Source of the DNA: Pedobacter sp. AK013
GTDB lineage: Bacteria; Bacteroidota; Bacteroidia; Sphingobacteriales; Sphingobacteriaceae
DNA: 64,000 bases
Reading direction: 5' to 3'
Assembly: GCF_014205835.1 (NCBI RefSeq)
Contig: NZ_JACHCQ010000032.1
Span: 11,409 to 75,408 of the forward strand
Shown here piece after piece: positions 61,649 through 64,000 of this stretch. Every line of letters begins with the position of its first letter. Within the stretch, counting starts at the first letter, position 1. The notes beneath the pieces were generated by a model that was not told where the DNA came from, searched no databases, and worked only from the letters and a program-made list of their open reading frames with translations. The position numbers and the translations under genes were made by a program.

Positions 61649-62803
61649 TTACTCGAAGTATTCTTTCATTCTTTCAAAGAAACTCTTATCATTTTTACCC
61701 GGTTGAGGTTTAAAGTTTGGCGATTCACGTAATTTTTCTAAAGTATTACGTTCGTCGCTACTTAAAGCTTTTGGGGTCCAGATGTTGATGTGGATAATCT
61801 CATCACCTCTATGGTAAGAATTCACTTCTGGTAAACCTTTACCTTTTAAGCGCAATAATTTTCCGCTTTGGGTACCAGGTTCAATTTTTATTTTTGCTTT
61901 ACCATCAATGGTTGGTACTTCTATACTCATCCCTAAAGCAGCATCAACAAAACTTAAATGTAAATCGTATACAATATTATTGCCTTCGCGTTTAAGCGTT
62001 TCGTGAGGTGTTTCTTCGATTAAGATAATTAAATCGCCAGGGATACCACCATTAGGTGCTGCGTTTCCTTTTCCACTCATGCTTAATTGCATACCTTCAC
62101 TTACACCTGCAGGAATATTGATGGTAATGGTTTCTTCACCGCGTACAACACCATCTCCATGACAAACTGAACACTTCGCAGTAATTTGTTGACCGCTACC
62201 ATTACAGGTAGGGCAGGTAGATGCTGTTTGCATCTGGCCTAAAATGGTATTGGTTACCCTACGCACCTGACCACTGCCACCGCAGGTACCACAGGTACTT
62301 ACCGATGATTTATCTTTTGCACCAGAGCCGTCGCAGGTTTTACAAACGATTAGTTTATTAACTTTGATTTTCTTTTCTGCACCATGTGCAATTTCTTCAA
62401 GTGTTAATTTAACTTTTATACGTAGGTTAGAACCTTTGGCAACACGGCGACCACCGCGTTGCTGACCACCGCCGCTAAAAAAGCTTTCGAAAGGATTGTG
62501 GCCACCAAATACATCTCCGAAATTGCTGAAAATATCGTCCATGTTCATGCCACCGCCATAACCACCGCCACTTGCGCCCCCAACACCAGCATGACCGTAT
62601 TGATCATAACGCTGTTTTTTATCGGGACTGCTTAAAACTTCGTAAGCTTCTGCAGCTTCCTTAAATTTATCTTCTGCAGCTTTATCTCCCGGGTTTTTAT
62701 CTGGGTGATATTTAATCGCCATCTTGCGATAAGCTTTTTTTATCTCATCAGCGGCTGCGCCCCTAGTTACGCCTAATACGTCGTAATAATCTCTTTTACT
62801 CAT
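61649..62803 (-). CDS. dnaJ: chaperone DnaJ
   Basis: A 384-residue J-protein. J domain (1-70) with HPD at 33-35, a Gly/Phe-rich region (about 75-130), four CxxCxGxG zinc repeats (CKTCDGSG, CGTCGGSG, CPTCNGSG, CSVCHGDG) and a C-terminal substrate-binding domain. It delivers unfolded proteins to DnaK. grpE lies directly upstream on the same strand, giving a grpE-dnaJ operon; dnaK is not in the window. Confidence 0.97.
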   Translation of the reverse strand: MSKRDYYDVLGVTRGAAADEIKKAYRKMAIKYHPDKNPGDKAAEDKFKEAAEAYEVLSSPDKKQRYDQYGHAGVGGASGGGYGGGMNMDDIFSNFGDVFGGHNPFESFFSGGGQQRGGRRVAKGSNLRIKVKLTLEEIAHGAEKKIKVNKLIVCKTCDGSGAKDKSSVSTCGTCGGSGQVRRVTNTILGQMQTASTCPTCNGSGQQITAKCSVCHGDGVVRGEETITINIPAGVSEGMQLSMSGKGNAAPNGGIPGDLIILIEETPHETLKREGNNIVYDLHLSFVDAALGMSIEVPTIDGKAKIKIEPGTQSGKLLRLKGKGLPEVNSYHRGDEIIHINIWTPKALSSDERNTLEKLRESPNFKPQPGKNDKSFFERMKEYFE

Positions 62804-62837
62804 CTTCTTTATAAAATGATTGAATGATTGAGTGACG

Positions 62838-62871
62838 GAATGAGAGAATGGTAATTAGCATTCTCTCATTC
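62838..62871. repeat. perfect hairpin between grpE and dnaJ
   Basis: GAATGAGAGAATG (62838-62850) pairs perfectly with CATTCTCTCATTC (62859-62871), loop of eight bases, surrounded by related ATTGAATGATTG sequence. There is no T run, so it may slow RNA decay or attenuate dnaJ rather than terminate. Confidence 0.55.
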
Positions 62872-62897
62872 AAATTCTCTCATTCAATAATTATTTC

Positions 62898-63479
62898 TTA
62901 CGCTCCAACTACTACTTTAGCAAAGCGGATTACATTATCATTTAAGGTATAACCTTTTTCAACTTCGTCAATCACTTTCCCTTTAAGATCATCGCTAGGA
63001 GCAGGGATATTGGTAATTGCTTCGTGGAAATCGGTATTGAAAGGTTGACTAATACTTTCCACCTCTTTCAACCCTTTTTGTGCCAAGGTATTTTTCAGTT
63101 TTGTGCTTACCAATAATATACCTTCTTTAACCGGAGCTACTTCGGCAGCAGTTTCCATTGATTTTAATGCACGGTCAAAATCATCTAAAACAGGTAAAAG
63201 TGAAACAATTACATCTTTACCTGCAGTTTGCAATAATTCTATACGTTCTTTTTGTGTACGACGTTTATAATTGTCGAACTCGGCATATAAACGTAAATAT
63301 TTGTCGTTAAGTTGTTGAACTTCCGCTTGCAATTTCTCTTCTGCAGATAATTCTGGTGCCTGTTCAGTTTCAGCGGTAGGAGCATCAGTATTCTCTACAT
63401 TCTCAGCAGTATTTTCTGATGTATTTTCAGGATTCATTATATTTTCTTCTTTATCGTTATTTTTCTTCTTATTAAACAT
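62898..63479 (-). CDS. grpE: nucleotide exchange factor GrpE
   Basis: A 193-residue protein. A polar, Glu-rich N-terminal part (1-50) is followed by a long coiled-coil helix (QAEVQQLNDKYLRLYAEFDNYKRRT region) and the C-terminal beta domain with LLPVLDDFDRAL and a final KGYTLNDNVIRFAKVVV. It releases ADP from DnaK. It starts the grpE-dnaJ operon. Confidence 0.96.
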   Translation of the reverse strand: MFNKKKNNDKEENIMNPENTSENTAENVENTDAPTAETEQAPELSAEEKLQAEVQQLNDKYLRLYAEFDNYKRRTQKERIELLQTAGKDVIVSLLPVLDDFDRALKSMETAAEVAPVKEGILLVSTKLKNTLAQKGLKEVESISQPFNTDFHEAITNIPAPSDDLKGKVIDEVEKGYTLNDNVIRFAKVVVGA

Positions 63480-63532
63480 AATACTGGGCTGAATTTTTTT
63501 GTGTTAATCTCAACTATTTTGCCATAAACGGA

Positions 63533-63601
63533 AATCAGCCAAGCTGTCAGATTTATTTGTATTTATCTGAACAGATTGGCTGATTAGCTGACGGATGTCA
63601 G
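63533..63601. terminator. terminator-like hairpins after ftsE
   Basis: AATCAGCCAA (63533-63542) pairs with TTGGCTGATT (63576-63585), extended by imperfect inner pairing. A second small stem CTGAC/GTCAG lies at 63588-63601. Together they follow the stop of the minus-strand ftsE gene. Confidence 0.5.
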
Positions 63602-63607
63602 AATTTT

Positions 63608-64000
63608 TTATACAATTTGTGCATCCTCGTGCACAACTCCATTCTCACATTTAATAATGCGCGAAGGGAAAGTACGGATGATATGGTAATCGTGTGTGGC
63701 CATTAATACTGCAGTTCCCGCCTGGCTAATCTGTTTTAAAAGGGTCACAATTTCTTCTGATGTTTCTGGATCTAGATTCCCGGTAGGCTCATCAGCTAAG
63801 ATTATCTCTGGATCATTTAATAAAGCTCTGGCAATAACAATACGTTGCTGCTCGCCACCAGAAATTTCGTGCGGCATTTTTTTGATTTTAGAACGCAAAC
63901 CAACTTTGTCTAAAACATCTTTAATGCGTTCGTTAATTAGTTTTTCGTCTTTCCAACCTGTTGCCTTAAGTACAAATTCGAGGTTTTTTTCAATAGTTCT
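63608..64000 (-). CDS. ftsE: cell-division ABC ATPase FtsE, partial
   Basis: The frame continues to the window edge, so the 5' part is missing. The visible 130 residues include the signature SGGEQQRIVIARAL, Walker B ILADEPTGNLDP and the switch His in ATHDYHI. This pattern is typical of FtsE, which with FtsX controls cell-wall hydrolases during division. A generic ABC exporter ATPase is the main alternative, because FtsX is not in view. Confidence 0.85.
   Translation of the reverse strand, partial: RTIEKNLEFVLKATGWKDEKLINERIKDVLDKVGLRSKIKKMPHEISGGEQQRIVIARALLNDPEIILADEPTGNLDPETSEEIVTLLKQISQAGTAVLMATHDYHIIRTFPSRIIKCENGVVHEDAQIV

Overview
The window comes from a Bacteroidota chromosome, most likely a Sphingobacteriaceae member such as Pedobacter. 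That placement is an inference from four things: low-GC coding sequence, gliding genes (gldA, gldF, gldG, gldC), many SPI/SPII-exported proteins of Bacteroidota-only families (DUF4397, DUF4836, DUF3810), and Bacteroidota-type -7 boxes (TAnnTTTG) in front of many genes with little sign of Shine-Dalgarno sites. No tRNA, rRNA, CRISPR array, prophage or intact insertion sequence was found. It reads as an ordinary chromosomal segment, with genes on both strands and short intergenic gaps rich in hairpin repeats.

Layout. 0.3-6.3 kb: a GtrA-like membrane protein, a CAP-domain protein, an NlpC/P60 hydrolase, an SDR/AraC pair with a probable AraC operator, a lipoprotein with a duplicated domain and a 2H phosphoesterase. 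6.4-10.1 kb: glycyl-tRNA synthetase, then a subtilase without signal peptide coupled to a small I9-like protein. 10.4-13.1 kb: an unknown membrane-anchored protein, a multi-pass membrane protein, a histidine kinase and a NarL-type regulator. 13.2-20.9 kb: a GDPD lipoprotein, gldA, three outer-membrane barrel proteins, gldF, gldG and dnaN. 21-28 kb: DUF4397 lipoproteins, DedA, a zinc phospholipase C-like protein, VOC, DUF1569, DUF4395 and an LLM oxidoreductase, with a DUF559-like gene remnant beside a GC-rich hairpin near 25.4 kb.

28.5-38.4 kb: hscA, a large TonB-dependent receptor, a glycosyltransferase, miaE, DUF3810, a Txe/YoeB toxin-antitoxin pair and dihydroorotase. 38.5-44.2 kb: a DEAD-box helicase, gldC, lipocalin, cupin, ogt and ccmB-ccmC-ccmD. 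44.9-50.7 kb: glutamate dehydrogenase and a three-gene DUF4836-type surface cluster. 50.9-55.9 kb: ccmE, ccmF, a DUF2520 protein, ferredoxin, iscX and a KdsC-like phosphatase. 56.2-64 kb: a double-domain universal stress protein behind a 48-bp perfect palindrome, a Spy-like protein, maf, a four-cysteine membrane protein, ppx, DUF72, dnaJ, grpE and the 3' part of ftsE.

Functional themes: cytochrome c maturation (ccmBCD and ccmEF, with a CxxxY-type CcmE), Fe-S cluster assembly (hscA, fdx, iscX), protein folding (grpE-dnaJ), gliding/ABC export (gldA, gldFG, gldC) and envelope proteins. Dispersed intergenic repeats, including a roughly 250-bp element with conserved ends, occur at several places. 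No clear new defence or mobile system is visible. The strongest leads are the subtilase/I9-like pair, the giant palindrome, the AraC operator array, the DUF559 remnant with its hairpin, and start codons that sit directly behind promoters.
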